Part shown: positions 16,574 to 26,672 of the stretch, one piece after another | Layout: each line of letters starts with the position of its first letter | Numbering within the stretch: position 1 is the stretch's first letter | DNA from: Exiguobacterium sp. s146 | GTDB taxonomy: Bacteria; Bacillota; Bacilli; Exiguobacteriales; Exiguobacteriaceae | Assembly: GCF_018618415.1 (NCBI RefSeq) | Contig: NZ_JACSMA010000001.1 | Span: forward strand, 1,116,001 to 1,180,000 | DNA length: 64,000 nucleotides | Direction: 5' to 3' | Position numbers and translations under genes: made by a program | The notes under the pieces: generated by a model | The model's database searches: none | Told to the model about the DNA's origin: nothing | What the model saw: only the letters and a program-made list of their open reading frames with translations

Positions 16574-17956
16574 TCACACCTTAGTCGGTAACTTCGCTTT
16601 TGCCTCGCTCAATTGGGTGCGAACCGAGTCGAAGCCCGTCCCGCCGTAACTGTTGCGGCGTTTGACGGCCGTCACCGGCGAGAGCGCCACGTAGACGTCC
16701 TGCTCAATCAATTCGGAATGCGCTTGATACGTCTCGAGTGGAAGTTCTGCCAAATACAGGCGATGGTCGATACAGTAGCGGACGAGTGTCCCCGTCACTT
16801 CGTGTGCCTCACGGAACGGCATCCCTTTCGCCGTCAAATAGTCAGCGAGTTCGGTCGCGTTCGAGAAATCACGCTCGGTCGCTTGTTTCATCGTATCGGT
16901 ATGGAACGTCATGTCTTGAATCATGCCGGCCATGATGCTGAGGCTGCCTTGGACCGTCTTGACGGTGTCGAACATGCCTTCTTTGTCTTCCTGCAGATCT
17001 TTGTTATAGGCGAGCGGGAGACCTTTCATGATTGTGAGCAGTCCCATCAGGTTGCCGACGACGCGTCCCGATTTCCCACGGACGAGCTCGGCCATGTCTG
17101 GATTTTTCTTCTGCGGCATCATGCTCGAGCCGGTCGAGAACACGTCGGAAATGGTGATGAATTTGAACTCCTCGCTGCTCCAGAGAATCAATTCCTCACA
17201 GAAACGTGACAAGTGCATCATGAGGAGTGACGCGTTCGACAAATATTCCAAGATGAAGTCCCGGTCGCTGACGGCGTCGAGGCTGTTCGGATATACGTTG
17301 GCGAAGCCGAGCAGTTCGGCCGAACGATGGCGGTCGATCGGGAACGTCGTCCCGGCGAGTGCCCCGGCACCGAGCGGGCTCATGTCGATCCGTTTCAAGC
17401 TGTCGCTGAAGCGTTCCTTGTCACGCTCGAGCATCCAGAAGTAGGCGAGCAAGTGATGGGAGAGTGAGACCGGTTGCGCCCGTTGCAGATGCGTATAGCC
17501 TGGCATAATCGATTCGACGTTATCTGAGGCGTGGTCATAGAGCGCCGTCTGCACGGCTTCAATCCCTTCAATCGTCTCGAGGATACGGCGTTTCAAATAA
17601 AGGTGCATATCGGTCGCGACCTGGTCGTTCCGGCTGCGTGCCGTATGCATCTTGCCCGCGATTGGTCCGATTTCTTCATGCAACAACGCCTCGAGGTTCA
17701 TATGGATATCTTCATGGAAGACGTTGAACGTCAATTCGTTTGCTTGCGCCTTTTTAGCTAGCGTCTGCAAACCCGCGATGATTTGTGCGACTTCTTCTGT
17801 CGTCAAAATCTGTTGCTCCCCGAGCATCGTCACGTGGGCGATGCTCCCTTCGATATCTTCTAACACGAGCTGGGCGTCGAAATGAATCGAGGCACCGAAC
17901 TCGTCGACCCATTCACTGGCCGTCTGTTCGAACCGGCCGCCCCATAGTTTACTCAT
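16574..17956 (-). CDS. argH: argininosuccinate lyase ArgH
   Basis: A 460-aa lyase that splits argininosuccinate into arginine and fumarate, the last step of arginine synthesis, in the cytosol. Conserved segments are MSKLWGGRF, the catalytic [28 protein letters not shown] and the fumarase-superfamily signature [19 protein letters not shown] 17956 is used; a frame extending to 18088 only overlaps argG. It overlaps the 3' end of argG by 8 bp. Confidence 0.96.
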   Translation of the reverse strand: MSKLWGGRFEQTASEWVDEFGASIHFDAQLVLEDIEGSIAHVTMLGEQQILTTEEVAQIIAGLQTLAKKAQANELTFNVFHEDIHMNLEALLHEEIGPIAGKMHTARSRNDQVATDMHLYLKRRILETIEGIEAVQTALYDHASDNVESIMPGYTHLQRAQPVSLSHHLLAYFWMLERDKERFSDSLKRIDMSPLGAGALAGTTFPIDRHRSAELLGFANVYPNSLDAVSDRDFILEYLSNASLLMMHLSRFCEELILWSSEEFKFITISDVFSTGSSMMPQKKNPDMAELVRGKSGRVVGNLMGLLTIMKGLPLAYNKDLQEDKEGMFDTVKTVQGSLSIMAGMIQDMTFHTDTMKQATERDFSNATELADYLTAKGMPFREAHEVTGTLVRYCIDHRLYLAELPLETYQAHSELIEQDVYVALSPVTAVKRRNSYGGTGFDSVRTQLSEAKAKLPTKV

Positions 17957-19160
17957 GCACCATCGTTCCTTTCTCGGCGAGCACTTCCGCTTGCACTTTC
18001 GTCGGCAGTCCCCAAAGTTTGATGAAGCCGACGGCCGCCTGTTGGTCGAACGTGTCGGCTGACGTATATGTCGCGAGGTGCTCGTCATAGAGCGAGATCG
18101 GCGATTTCCGTCCGTCGACGATGGCTTGTCCTTTGAACAGTTTCATCCGGACCGTACCCGTCACCGTCTGTTGCGTCTCATCGATGAAGGCGAGGAGTGC
18201 CTTCGTGAGCGGTGAGTACCAGAGACCGTTATAGATCGTCTCCGTCAACTTTTGTTCGACAATCGGTTTGAAATGGGCGACTTCCCGGACGAGCGTGAGC
18301 GCCTCGAGCGCTTGGTGCGCCGTGATGAGTGTCATCGCACCTGGTGCCTCGTATACTTCCCGCGATTTGATGCCGACGACCCGGTTTTCGATGTGGTCGA
18401 TTTTCCCGATGCCATGGGCTCCGGCGACGATATTCAACTGCTCAAGAATCGATGTGAACGTCGCCGCTTGTCCATTGATGGCGACCGGGATTCCAGCGTT
18501 GAATTCGATTTCGACATACGTCGGTTCGTTCGGTGTGTCTTCGAGTTGCGCCGTCAATTCATAGGCGCTCGCTGGTGGAGCGGCCCAAGGATCCTCAAGG
18601 ATTCCGCATTCGACGGCCCGTCCCCAAATGTTTTGGTCGATCGAGAACGGTTCTTCTTGGACGATTGGAATCGGGATGCCGTGTTCGGCCGCATAGGCGA
18701 TTTCTTCTTCCCGTGACCATTTCCATTCCCGGACCGGCGCGATGATTTCAAGCGACGGGTCGAGCGCATGGATCGACACTTCGAACCGGACTTGGTCGTT
18801 GCCTTTCCCCGTGCATCCGTGAGCGACGGCGACAGCGCCTTCAGCTTGTGCGACCTCGACTAGCTTCTTCGAGATGAGCGGGCGCGATAGGGCTGAGACG
18901 AGCGGATAGACGCCTTCATACATCGTATGGGCCTGCATCGAGTAACGGGCGAAATCGTTGACGAATTCATCGACCGCATCGATGACGACCGATTTGACGG
19001 CCCCGACTTTGAGTGCCTTCTGTTGAATGCGCTCTAAGTCTTTTCCTTCGCCGACGTTCAAACAGCAGGCGATGACGTCATACCCTTGTTCATCCAACCA
19101 TTTAATTGCGACCGATGTATCAAGTCCACCTGAATAAGCTAATACGAGTTTTTGTTTCAT
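17949..19160 (-). CDS. argG: argininosuccinate synthase ArgG
   Basis: A 403-aa ATP-dependent ligase joining citrulline and aspartate. The N-terminal PP-loop [16 protein letters not shown] and the [15 protein letters not shown] motif are diagnostic. The start at 19160 follows GTGTAAGGAA. argG and argH form an operon. Two AT-rich palindromes that resemble ARG boxes lie 16-49 bp upstream of the start, implying ArgR/AhrC repression by arginine. Confidence 0.96.
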   Translation of the reverse strand: MKQKLVLAYSGGLDTSVAIKWLDEQGYDVIACCLNVGEGKDLERIQQKALKVGAVKSVVIDAVDEFVNDFARYSMQAHTMYEGVYPLVSALSRPLISKKLVEVAQAEGAVAVAHGCTGKGNDQVRFEVSIHALDPSLEIIAPVREWKWSREEEIAYAAEHGIPIPIVQEEPFSIDQNIWGRAVECGILEDPWAAPPASAYELTAQLEDTPNEPTYVEIEFNAGIPVAINGQAATFTSILEQLNIVAGAHGIGKIDHIENRVVGIKSREVYEAPGAMTLITAHQALEALTLVREVAHFKPIVEQKLTETIYNGLWYSPLTKALLAFIDETQQTVTGTVRMKLFKGQAIVDGRKSPISLYDEHLATYTSADTFDQQAAVGFIKLWGLPTKVQAEVLAEKGTMVHE

Positions 19161-19175
19161 TTCCTTACACCCCTT

Positions 19176-19209
19176 ATACATAATTATTCATCTGTATTTA
19201 TAAATATAC
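19176..19209 (-). promoter_or_regulatory. candidate tandem ARG boxes upstream of argG
   Basis: ATACATAATTATTCAT (19176-19191) resembles the ATGAATAATTATTCAT-type ArgR half-site pair with mismatches on one side, and GTATTTATAAATATAC (19194-19209) is a second near-palindrome two bases away. Two adjacent boxes upstream of an arginine gene are the usual arrangement. Confidence 0.55.
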
Positions 19210-19251
19210 GAATTACTCTAACGTATGATTCATCGGAAAGCAACCTTTTTG

Positions 19252-19285
19252 ACGAAAAAAAAAGAATCACTTGTGAAAGTGATCC
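19252..19285 (-). terminator. terminator of the CapA gene
   Basis: Minus strand: GATCACTTT-CAC-AAGTGATTC followed by nine T, just after the stop codon at 19287. Confidence 0.92.
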
Positions 19286-19286
19286 T

Positions 19287-20447
19287 TCATTGGACGATTT
19301 CGAGCTCAGGCATCCACTGGGACATATGTTGGCTCGTGGCCTCAAACAGCTCTGGCTTGGCCGACTGGAGCGGGACGACCTCGAACGGACCGTCTGCGCT
19401 TGCACGGCGCGTGAACGTCGGATAGAACATCGGGTTGGCGAGTTCGATCGTCTCGTTGTCGTCCTCGACCGTCTTGACGACATCAATGCCGACGATGCCG
19501 CCCGTATTCCGGTCGTCCCCTTGTTGACCGGACAAGAAGTTGCCGAGCGAGTAGGCGACGAACGTCCGGTTGCCTTCGGCGCCTTCGACCCAGGCGACCG
19601 GTTGGAGCACGTGAGGATGGTGGCCGATGATGAGGTCGACCCCGAGGTCGGACAGTTGTTGGACGAGCGTCTGTTGCGCCTCGTTCGGGACCGTCTCGTA
19701 CTCGTTCCCAAAATGAAGCGAGACGACCGTGATGTCGGCCGCTTGCTCGGCCGCTTCGATTTCTGGCGTCATCGCCTCGAGATCGATGTAATTGACGTGA
19801 TACGGTTGTTTCGGCACGACACCGTTCGTCCCGTACGTATAGGCAAGAAAGGCGAACGAGATGTCATTTTCGGTCAGCGTTCGCAATTCGGCCTTGTCCG
19901 CTTCTGATAAGAAGGAGCCGGTATATGGCATACCAATCTCGTTCCAATGCGCGATTGAGTTCTCGATGGCCGTCACACCACGGTCGAGCGTATGGTTGTT
20001 CGCGGTCGTCACCAGGTCGATGCCCGCGTCTTGAAGCGCATCGCCGACCTCAGACGGACTGTTGAAGGCAGGGTAACTCGATAAGCCAATCTCACTGCCG
20101 CCAATCATGCTCTCCTGGTTGGCGATGGCGATGTCGGCCTCGGTCAAAATCGGCGCAATCGGTTCGAAGGCGGAAGTGAAATCATAGCCGTCCCCGCTCT
20201 TGGCGGCGTTATAAACACTGTCGTGTAACAAGATGTCGCCGATCGCATAGAGCGACGTTGTCGTCACGACCGGTTCTGGCTCTTCGGGAACGGGTGCCGG
20301 AGCTTCCGCCTCGGTCTCAGGCGTGGCTGTCTCCGGTTGTTCCGTAGACGTCTCGACGTCGGCGGTCGCACAGCCGAACAGCAGGAGGAGGGGCAAGGTC
20401 AACATCGTTTGTTTATATCGGATTACTCGTTTCAACGGACGAGTCAC
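19287..20447 (-). CDS. CapA-family lipoprotein (poly-gamma-glutamate capsule type)
   Basis: A 386-aa protein with a lipoprotein signal: hydrophobic MLTLPLLLLFGC with the lipobox Cys26. An acidic Pro/Glu/Thr linker (about 30-62) follows, then a CapA metallophosphatase-like domain with YAIGDILLHDS, ANQESMIGG, TTANNHTLDRG, SLHFGNEY, IGHHPHVLQP and YSLGNFLSGQ. Members act in capsule assembly or release at the cell surface; no pgs/cap synthesis genes adjoin it, so its role is open. Confidence 0.87.
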   Translation of the reverse strand: MTRPLKRVIRYKQTMLTLPLLLLFGCATADVETSTEQPETATPETEAEAPAPVPEEPEPVVTTTSLYAIGDILLHDSVYNAAKSGDGYDFTSAFEPIAPILTEADIAIANQESMIGGSEIGLSSYPAFNSPSEVGDALQDAGIDLVTTANNHTLDRGVTAIENSIAHWNEIGMPYTGSFLSEADKAELRTLTENDISFAFLAYTYGTNGVVPKQPYHVNYIDLEAMTPEIEAAEQAADITVVSLHFGNEYETVPNEAQQTLVQQLSDLGVDLIIGHHPHVLQPVAWVEGAEGNRTFVAYSLGNFLSGQQGDDRNTGGIVGIDVVKTVEDDNETIELANPMFYPTFTRRASADGPFEVVPLQSAKPELFEATSQHMSQWMPELEIVQ

Positions 20448-20524
20448 TTCCTTTCATATGGTTCAGATAGGTCTACTTCACTCATTCGCCATGGAAGAAG
20501 AATGTCCTTGTCAGGGGACAAGAA

Positions 20525-20556
20525 AAAAGTGCCAGGCAATCGTAGCCTGGCACACT
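20525..20556 (-). terminator. terminator of putP
   Basis: Stem GTGCCAGGC / GCCTGGCAC with minus-strand tail TTTTTTC, directly downstream of the putP stop. Confidence 0.92.
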
Positions 20557-20561
20557 GTTTG

Positions 20562-22049
20562 TTAAATTCGTTCTGTCTTCAAGATGTGTTCCATTTCCTC
20601 GAACTCGTTCGTGATGATCGAGCTCGGCGGCGGTGTCATCAAACTGACGACATAGATGGCGAGGCTCGACAACAAGAACGCTGGAATCATCTCATACAGC
20701 TCGCCGAAGGTCCCGAACCAATCGGCAGCAAAGTTTTTCCAGACGATGACGATCAATGCCCCAGTCAACATACCGGCCAGCGCACCTTGACGTGTCGTCC
20801 GCTTCCAGAACAGGCTGAACAAGATGAGTGGCCCGAATGACGAGCCGAATCCGGCCCAAGCATAGCCGACCAAGTTCAAAATCGTGTCATCCGCCCCGAA
20901 CGCGAGCCAAATCGAAATCAACGAGACGAGGATGACGGTAATCCGGCCGACCATGACGAGTTCGCGGTCGCCGGCGTCTTTTCGGAAGAACTTCTGATAG
21001 AAGTCGGTCGTCGCGGCACTCGATGAGACGAGCAGCTGTGACGAGATCGTCGACATGATGGCAGCGAGCAAGGCTGCGAGTAACACACCGGTGATGAGAT
21101 CGACGAACAACAAATCAGATAAATTGATGAAAACATTTTCCGGGTTGTCGATTTCAAGTCCGCGCTGGGTGTAGTAGGCGAGGCCGAACAATCCGGTCGC
21201 CATCGCCCCGACGACGGTGAACAACATCCACGAGATGCCGATGCGTCGTGCTTTCTTGATGTCCTGCAACTTCTCGATGGCCATAAAACGGACGATGATA
21301 TGCGGTTGTCCGAAGTAACCGAGTCCCCAAGCGAATAGCGAGACGATACCGATGAGCGATTGCCCCGTCAATGGATCAAGTAACGCCTCATCGATATCAC
21401 CGATCGTCTGGAACGCGGCGCTCACCCCGTCGGTCGCCGTGATGGCGATGGCCGGTACGAGGATGAGAGCGAACAACATGATCAGCCCTTGGACGAAGTC
21501 GGTCCAACTGACGGCCAAAAAGCCACCGATGAACGTATACAAGATGATAATTGAAGCCAAAATGACGACCCCGGTCCCGAAATTGATATTAAAGACGGCT
21601 TCGAACAAGCGACCACCGGCCACGAACCCGCTCGTGGCGTATAGCGTGAAGAACACGAGTGTCACGGCCGCCGAGAACGTCCGGAGCGTCCCGCGTGAAT
21701 CTTTAAATCGTTTCTCAAAGAAATCTGGAATCGTGATGGCATCCTCGGACAAATACGAATATGTCCGTAAGCGAGGTGCGACGAGCAACCAGTTCAAATA
21801 CGCACCGATCGTCAACCCGATGACGATCCATCCGCTCGAGAGTCCGGTCGCAAACATCGCCCCCGGCAACCCCATCAATAGCCAACCACTCATATCGGAA
21901 GCACCGGCCGACAAAGCCGCCACGGCCGGACCAAGGCCGCGTCCTCCGAGCATATAGTCGCCGATGCTCTCAGTCCGCCGATAGGCGATGACACCGAGTA
22001 ACACCATGAGCGCCATATACACTGTAATCGAAATCAATACACCGTTCAT
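20562..22049 (-). CDS. putP: sodium/proline symporter PutP
   Basis: A 495-aa sodium:solute symporter with about 13 membrane helices. The PutP hallmarks are ESIGDYMLGGRGLGP, ALSAGASDMSGWLLMGLPGA and SWTDFVQGLIMLFALI. It imports proline with sodium for catabolism or osmotic protection. It is a single-gene unit with its own terminator, and a perfect cre site sits 23-36 bp upstream of the start, pointing to CcpA-mediated carbon repression. Confidence 0.93.
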   Translation of the reverse strand: MNGVLISITVYMALMVLLGVIAYRRTESIGDYMLGGRGLGPAVAALSAGASDMSGWLLMGLPGAMFATGLSSGWIVIGLTIGAYLNWLLVAPRLRTYSYLSEDAITIPDFFEKRFKDSRGTLRTFSAAVTLVFFTLYATSGFVAGGRLFEAVFNINFGTGVVILASIIILYTFIGGFLAVSWTDFVQGLIMLFALILVPAIAITATDGVSAAFQTIGDIDEALLDPLTGQSLIGIVSLFAWGLGYFGQPHIIVRFMAIEKLQDIKKARRIGISWMLFTVVGAMATGLFGLAYYTQRGLEIDNPENVFINLSDLLFVDLITGVLLAALLAAIMSTISSQLLVSSSAATTDFYQKFFRKDAGDRELVMVGRITVILVSLISIWLAFGADDTILNLVGYAWAGFGSSFGPLILFSLFWKRTTRQGALAGMLTGALIVIVWKNFAADWFGTFGELYEMIPAFLLSSLAIYVVSLMTPPPSSIITNEFEEMEHILKTERI

Positions 22050-22071
22050 ACAACATCCCCCTCACTCATAA

Positions 22072-22085
22072 TGAAAACGCTTTCA
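22072..22085 (-). promoter_or_regulatory. CcpA binding site (cre) upstream of putP
   Basis: TGAAAACGCTTTCA is a full match to the catabolite-responsive element TGWAARCGYTWNCA and lies within the expected promoter of putP. Confidence 0.85.
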
Positions 22086-22172
22086 AATATGATGGATTGC
22101 ACCATGACAAAATTTTGTCACAAAAATGAATGAAGTGCACGATTTTGTTTGACGATTGACCAAATAATCAAA

Positions 22173-22730
22173 TTATTTGGCGAAGCAAGACGTGAGATGG
22201 TCGTTGACGAGGCCTGTCGCCTGCAGGTGGGCATAGACCGTCGTCGGTCCTAAAAATTTGAATCCGCGACGTTTCAAGTCCTTGCTCACTTGATGGGACA
22301 ATTCGGTCGTGGCAGGGATGTCGTCGGTCAATTCCCACTCGTTGCGAATCACCGTGTTGTCGACGAACGACCAAATGTAGGCATCGAACGTCCCGAACTC
22401 TCGTTGAATCTCGAGAAATCGCTTGGCGTTATTGATGGACGCCTCGATTTTTTGTCGGTTTCGGACGAGGCCAGGATTGGTCAGCAACCGTTCCACGTCC
22501 GCTTCGTCGAACGTCGCGACGGTCGTGACGTCAAACCCGGCATAGGCGTCCCGATAATGCTCGCGTTTCCGTAAGATGGTGATCCAGCTGAGACCGGCCT
22601 GGGCGCTCTCGAGCGTCAAACATTCGAAGTGCTTTTGATCATCATGGACGGGTTTGCCCCATTCCTCATCGTGATAACGAACGTACAACGGGTCGGTACC
22701 GCACCATGGGCAACGTGTAACTTCAGTCAT
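22173..22730 (-). CDS. tag: DNA-3-methyladenine glycosylase I
   Basis: A 185-aa base-excision repair enzyme that removes 3-methyladenine. The N-terminal RCPWCGTDPLYVRYHDEEWG, the LTLESAQAGLSWITILRKRE segment and the C-terminal FKFLGPTTVYAHLQATGLVNDH are characteristic of Tag. The Cys and His residues that bind its structural zinc are at the N- and C-termini. Single gene, divergent from the DedA gene. Confidence 0.94.
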   Translation of the reverse strand: MTEVTRCPWCGTDPLYVRYHDEEWGKPVHDDQKHFECLTLESAQAGLSWITILRKREHYRDAYAGFDVTTVATFDEADVERLLTNPGLVRNRQKIEASINNAKRFLEIQREFGTFDAYIWSFVDNTVIRNEWELTDDIPATTELSHQVSKDLKRRGFKFLGPTTVYAHLQATGLVNDHLTSCFAK

Positions 22731-22831
22731 GTCATGTCCTCGCTTTCTTTCAAGTACTTCATTTTAACATGTTGCTTCGGTTTTTGACCGGGCGTGACGG
22801 GTATAGTAGGAACTATTGGAGGGTGAAGCAC

Positions 22832-23452
22832 ATGAGAGACTGGATGATCCAGGTCATTGAACAGTTCGGTTACTTCGGTATCGCGTTCATGATCTTTATT
22901 GAGAACGTGTTCCCGCCGATTCCTTCGGAAGTCGTCCTCTTGTTCGGCGGATTTTTCGCCGTGAAGACCGATTTGATTGTCCCGCTCGTCATCTTCGCAG
23001 CGACGGCAGGCGCCATCCTAGGAGCGGTCCTGTTGTATGGTATCGGACTGTATTTGGATGTCGAACAGATCGAAAAATGGACGAAACGCTACGGCAAATG
23101 GATTCGGCTCGACATTGCCGACGTGCATCGGGCCGACGCCTGGTTCGATAAATACGGGGGATGGATGGTGTTTTTTGGCCGCTTGATGCCGGTCGTGAGG
23201 AGTTTGATTTCAATCCCGGCCGGTATGTCGAATATGCCGTTCTTGAAATTTTTATTGCTCAGTACGGCGGGGACGGTAATTTGGAATACGATTCTCATCT
23301 ATATCGGCATTCGTGTCGGCGAGAACTGGGAATCGATTTTAAGCTATTTGGATGTGTATTCGTATGCCATTTACGGACTTCTGGCCGTCGGGGTAATCGT
23401 GTTTTTCATTTGGCGCAAAAAACGCAAGAAGAAACAGGCCTCTTCATTCTAA
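22832..23452 (+). CDS. DedA family membrane protein
   Basis: A 206-aa membrane protein with the DedA/VTT signature: IENVFPPIPSEVVLLFGG in the first half and FGRLMPVVRSLISIPAGM in the second, plus several membrane helices and a basic tail. DedA proteins are lipid flippases/scramblases or undecaprenyl-phosphate translocases. ATG 22832 follows TTGGAGGGTG; the frame opening at 22769 lacks homology. Confidence 0.9.
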   Translation: MRDWMIQVIEQFGYFGIAFMIFIENVFPPIPSEVVLLFGGFFAVKTDLIVPLVIFAATAGAILGAVLLYGIGLYLDVEQIEKWTKRYGKWIRLDIADVHRADAWFDKYGGWMVFFGRLMPVVRSLISIPAGMSNMPFLKFLLLSTAGTVIWNTILIYIGIRVGENWESILSYLDVYSYAIYGLLAVGVIVFFIWRKKRKKKQASSF

Positions 23453-23496
23453 ACGACAAGGACCGATCCTCATACGAAGATCGGTCCTTGTCGTTT
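23451..23496. terminator. bidirectional terminator between DedA and antiporter genes
   Basis: A stem of about 19 bp, AAACGACAAGGACCGATC pairing with GATCGGTCCTTGTCGTTT, placed exactly between two convergent stop codons. Confidence 0.92.
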
Positions 23497-24671
23497 CATC
23501 GATTTGCATCATCCTTGTTCTCGTCAGGCAAGACTCTTTCAAGTTTTTCCTCCGTCTTCGCCGCTAAAATCTCAGAGAAACGGAACAAAACGATTCCGAT
23601 GATGGCCGAGACAAAGATATATAGCCCGACGAACAAGTTGATTGCCCCGTTCGACAAGGCTGTGAACAGAATCGAGAACTCCCCGCGCGGAGCGAGCGAG
23701 AAACCCGCCTCGTTGGCTTGAATACGTGTCAGGCCATACAGACGGCCCCCGACGCGGCCGACGATCCATTTCGATAACACACCCCAGACGATTAAAACGA
23801 AGAAGAGCGCGTTGACGATGACGCCTTGTTCCAAGTTGATTGAAATTCCGAACGAGATGAAGAAAATCGGTAAAAACAAATCGCGAACGGGGACGGTCAA
23901 CCGTTTCAACGGGCGCACGTCGTGGATGCCCGCCAGCATAATCCCGGCGATGAACGCACCGAGAATCTCAGACAGTCCGAACACCATCCCGATTCCGGCG
24001 AAAAAGAGAATCAAGCCGATCAAGCCAATGCTCGCGTCATCTTGCCGCAACAGATGTTTGGTGATCTTTGGTTGTTTTTTAACGAAGCGCGATCCGATAA
24101 AGAGCAACACGCCGAAGATGAGAAACCCAGCGAAGACTTTCCCGATATCGGACACTTCAATCGGCTCATCTTGGATGATGAACGGCGCGACGGTCAAAAT
24201 GAGCGGGGCGAACATATCCTCGAAGATGAGTAACGCCAGGACGAACTCTTTCACATCTTCATGCTTATCGGCATGTCGTTCGAGCAGGCGTGCCGAAATC
24301 GACGAGCTCGTCGCAAATAAGACGGCACCGATTAAAAAAGATTGTGAAAAATCGAGTCCGAACAGCAGGGCAATCCCAATCGTGACGCCAAAGGCGAGCA
24401 AAATATCCAAAACGCCTGCCTTCCATACCCGTTTGAGGCGCTTCATCAACTCGCCGAGCGGAAACTTCAAACCGAGTAAAAAGAATAACAGGATAATCCC
24501 GATTTCGCCGGCGATTTTAAAGACCTCGTTTCCGTCCCAGAAAAAGCCGACGACGACGCCGATTGCAATAAAGGCAAGAATACTTGGGAAGAATAACCGC
24601 TCGATTATGAGACTGAGCACGGAAATGACGGCTAACGCTAAACCGAGCAAGACGATCATATTTAGTTCCAT
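23496..24671 (-). CDS. CPA2-family monovalent cation:proton antiporter
   Basis: About 390 aa with some twelve membrane helices, of the KefB/KefC/GerN type. Visible are LLFFLLGLKFPLGEL, the discontinuous-helix region FATSSSISARLLE and a second conserved FFISFGISINLEQG. There is no C-terminal TrkA-N/KTN domain, so it is not a glutathione-gated Kef; it probably exchanges Na+ or K+ for H+. ATG 24671 is used (ATG 24680 is possible). Confidence 0.85.
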   Translation of the reverse strand: MELNMIVLLGLALAVISVLSLIIERLFFPSILAFIAIGVVVGFFWDGNEVFKIAGEIGIILLFFLLGLKFPLGELMKRLKRVWKAGVLDILLAFGVTIGIALLFGLDFSQSFLIGAVLFATSSSISARLLERHADKHEDVKEFVLALLIFEDMFAPLILTVAPFIIQDEPIEVSDIGKVFAGFLIFGVLLFIGSRFVKKQPKITKHLLRQDDASIGLIGLILFFAGIGMVFGLSEILGAFIAGIMLAGIHDVRPLKRLTVPVRDLFLPIFFISFGISINLEQGVIVNALFFVLIVWGVLSKWIVGRVGGRLYGLTRIQANEAGFSLAPRGEFSILFTALSNGAINLFVGLYIFVSAIIGIVLFRFSEILAAKTEEKLERVLPDENKDDANR

Positions 24672-24711
24672 ATGACACACCAGATATCAGACAGGATTAC
24701 TGGGTAACGAA

Positions 24712-25131
24712 TCAGTCTCGGTTCCATTGGTATTCCATCCCGACCGATTCCGGACGAGAATAGTCGAAGCCGAATTGACGGTACAGTCCGTCTGCCGGGA
24801 TGTCTGCGATGAGACTGATGATAGCCGTCTCGTCCGCCTCCTGCATAATCCAGGCCATCAAATGCTCCATGATCAATTTTCCGAGCCCGAGCCCCTGACA
24901 CTCCGGGTCGACGACGATATCGACAAGGTGGAACACCATACCGCCGTCGCCAACGACACGGCCCATCCCGACCATGTGATCGTCTTTATACAGACAAACG
25001 CCATATAACGTGTTGGCCAGCCCTTTCACAGTTCCCGAGTCGGAACGTTTCGGCATCCCGGCGATGACCCGCAGGCGCTGATGTTCCTCCGGTGTCGGTG
25101 TCTCGATTCGTACTTCCACTTCATTGACCAT
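24712..25131 (-). CDS. GNAT family N-acetyltransferase
   Basis: A 139-aa single-domain acetyltransferase. Motif A is VDIVVDPECQGLGLGKLIMEHL (the acetyl-CoA pyrophosphate loop), followed by ADGLYRQFGFDYSRPESVGMEY at the C-terminus. The acceptor is unknown. It stands alone upstream of the antiporter on the same strand. Confidence 0.85.
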   Translation of the reverse strand: MVNEVEVRIETPTPEEHQRLRVIAGMPKRSDSGTVKGLANTLYGVCLYKDDHMVGMGRVVGDGGMVFHLVDIVVDPECQGLGLGKLIMEHLMAWIMQEADETAIISLIADIPADGLYRQFGFDYSRPESVGMEYQWNRD

Positions 25132-25257
25132 ATCGCTACTTCCTCTCTGTACACAAGTTAAAATTATTTTCCCGCTATATTGAATCGGTAAACCTTGATT
25201 TCCGGTCCGCGTTATTCAAATAATGAAACCAGGATATGAAAAAAAGGACGTGTTCAG

Positions 25258-25806
25258 ATGATAGAAGGTCAAACGATTTTACCCGCCCTGCGTGATATGC
25301 GAGACCTCGAAAAATTTGTAAAAGGCCCGTTTAACATCGGTGTCCTGCTCGAAGTGCACGTCGCCCGGCTCGATGCCGTGTTTCAGTTATTGGCGGCTCA
25401 CAATAAACACGTCTTCGTCCATCTCGACTTGATTCAAGGATTGAAGGCAGATGAGTATGCGACCGAGTATATTTGCCAGACGTATCGTCCTTATGGCATC
25501 ATCTCGACGAAAGGAAGCGTCATTTTAAAAGCGAAGCAAAAACAGGTCAAAACGGTCCAACGTTTGTTTTTAATCGATTCGAGCTCGCTCGAGCGAAGCT
25601 ATCGCCTCATCAAGCGGACGCAACCGGACTATATTGAAGTGTTACCGGGTCTCGTCCCGAAATATATCCGGGCCGTGAAGGCGGAAACCGGAATCCCGGT
25701 CTTTGCCGGCGGACTGATTTCGTCGACCGAGGAAGTCGAGGCCGCCCTCGAGGCCGGTGCGACGGTCGTGACGACGTCCGACCAACGGCTTTGGACGAAC
25801 GGATAG
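25258..25806 (+). CDS. glpP: glycerol-3-phosphate responsive antiterminator GlpP
   Basis: A 182-aa RNA-binding regulator. The family segments ILPALRDMRDLEKF, KHVFVHLDLIQGLKADEYATEYI, GIISTKGSVILKAKQ, LIDSSSLERS and EVLPGLVPKYI are all present. With glycerol-3-phosphate bound, GlpP prevents termination in glpFK and glpD leaders. In this window it is alone; the genes it controls must lie elsewhere. Confidence 0.93.
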   Translation: MIEGQTILPALRDMRDLEKFVKGPFNIGVLLEVHVARLDAVFQLLAAHNKHVFVHLDLIQGLKADEYATEYICQTYRPYGIISTKGSVILKAKQKQVKTVQRLFLIDSSSLERSYRLIKRTQPDYIEVLPGLVPKYIRAVKAETGIPVFAGGLISSTEEVEAALEAGATVVTTSDQRLWTNG

Positions 25807-25855
25807 GAATCAAATCCATCGAATCCGGGTATGTGATTTTGCAGGAGGGATGTAT

Positions 25856-26560
25856 ATGAAACAAGTTATGATTATCACAGGTGTCAGCCAAGGGATTGGA
25901 CATGAATTGGCACGTCATTTCCGCGACATGTATCACGTCATCGGACTCGATAAAGGCGATGATCCGCAACTGGACGGAGTGACGTTTCACGAGCTGGATT
26001 TGGGTGACCATGGGGCAATCGCTCGCGTATTCGCCGACATTCAGCGCAAAGTCGGTGTCGCTCACGTGCTGATCAATAATGGCGGCGTCTCCTCGCTCGT
26101 CAAACCGATGGCCGAACTTGACGTCGAGACGTTCAAGCAAGTGATTGACGTCAACCTTGTCGGGACGTTCGCTTGTGCCAAAGCGTTCTTATCGTTGAAC
26201 GAGGGAGCGGGATATGGCCGCATCATCAACCTGGCCTCGACGCGCTCACTTCAAAACGAGCCCGATTGGGAAGCGTACGGCGCGTCGAAAGGCGGCATCG
26301 TGTCATTGACCCAATCGATGGCGGTATCGCTCGCGGAGCGCCCGATTACGGTGAATGCGATCAGTCCCGGTTGGATTCACACGTCGGATGAGGCACTCCG
26401 TAACATCGACCATGCGCAACATCCGTCGGGCCGGGTCGGAAAACCGGACGATATCGTCCGTGCGGTCGCTTATTTAATTGATGAACAGAACGATTTCGTC
26501 AACGGGCATAACCTCGTCGTCGACGGCGGAATGACGAAAAAGATGATTTACGAGCCGTAA
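25856..26560 (+). CDS. SDR-family oxidoreductase
   Basis: A 234-aa classical short-chain dehydrogenase. The cofactor motif GVSQGIGHELA is near the N-terminus, then NNGGVSS, the catalytic YGASK (Tyr-x-x-x-Lys) and the ISPGWIHT loop. The C-terminal DGGMTKKM is typical. ATG 25856 is eight bases past GGAGGG and preferred over the ATG at 25850. The substrate is unknown. Confidence 0.88.
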   Translation: MKQVMIITGVSQGIGHELARHFRDMYHVIGLDKGDDPQLDGVTFHELDLGDHGAIARVFADIQRKVGVAHVLINNGGVSSLVKPMAELDVETFKQVIDVNLVGTFACAKAFLSLNEGAGYGRIINLASTRSLQNEPDWEAYGASKGGIVSLTQSMAVSLAERPITVNAISPGWIHTSDEALRNIDHAQHPSGRVGKPDDIVRAVAYLIDEQNDFVNGHNLVVDGGMTKKMIYEP

Positions 26561-26672
26561 TCGGAAGAAACAGGACCATTACCCTATGTTTTAATTCATG
26601 ATATGAGTAGATGGGACTAGTCGCGGGTAAAGGATGGGGACATATTATGAACCCATTGAAGGAGGAATCGCC

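Noticed and set aside
16613-17209. Long plus-strand frame opposite argH
   Set aside because: It is a frame shadow of argH caused by codon bias; no start site or homology.
19152-19907. Plus-strand frame opposite argG leader and CapA
   Set aside because: Runs through a terminator and the antisense of CapA; no ribosome-binding site.
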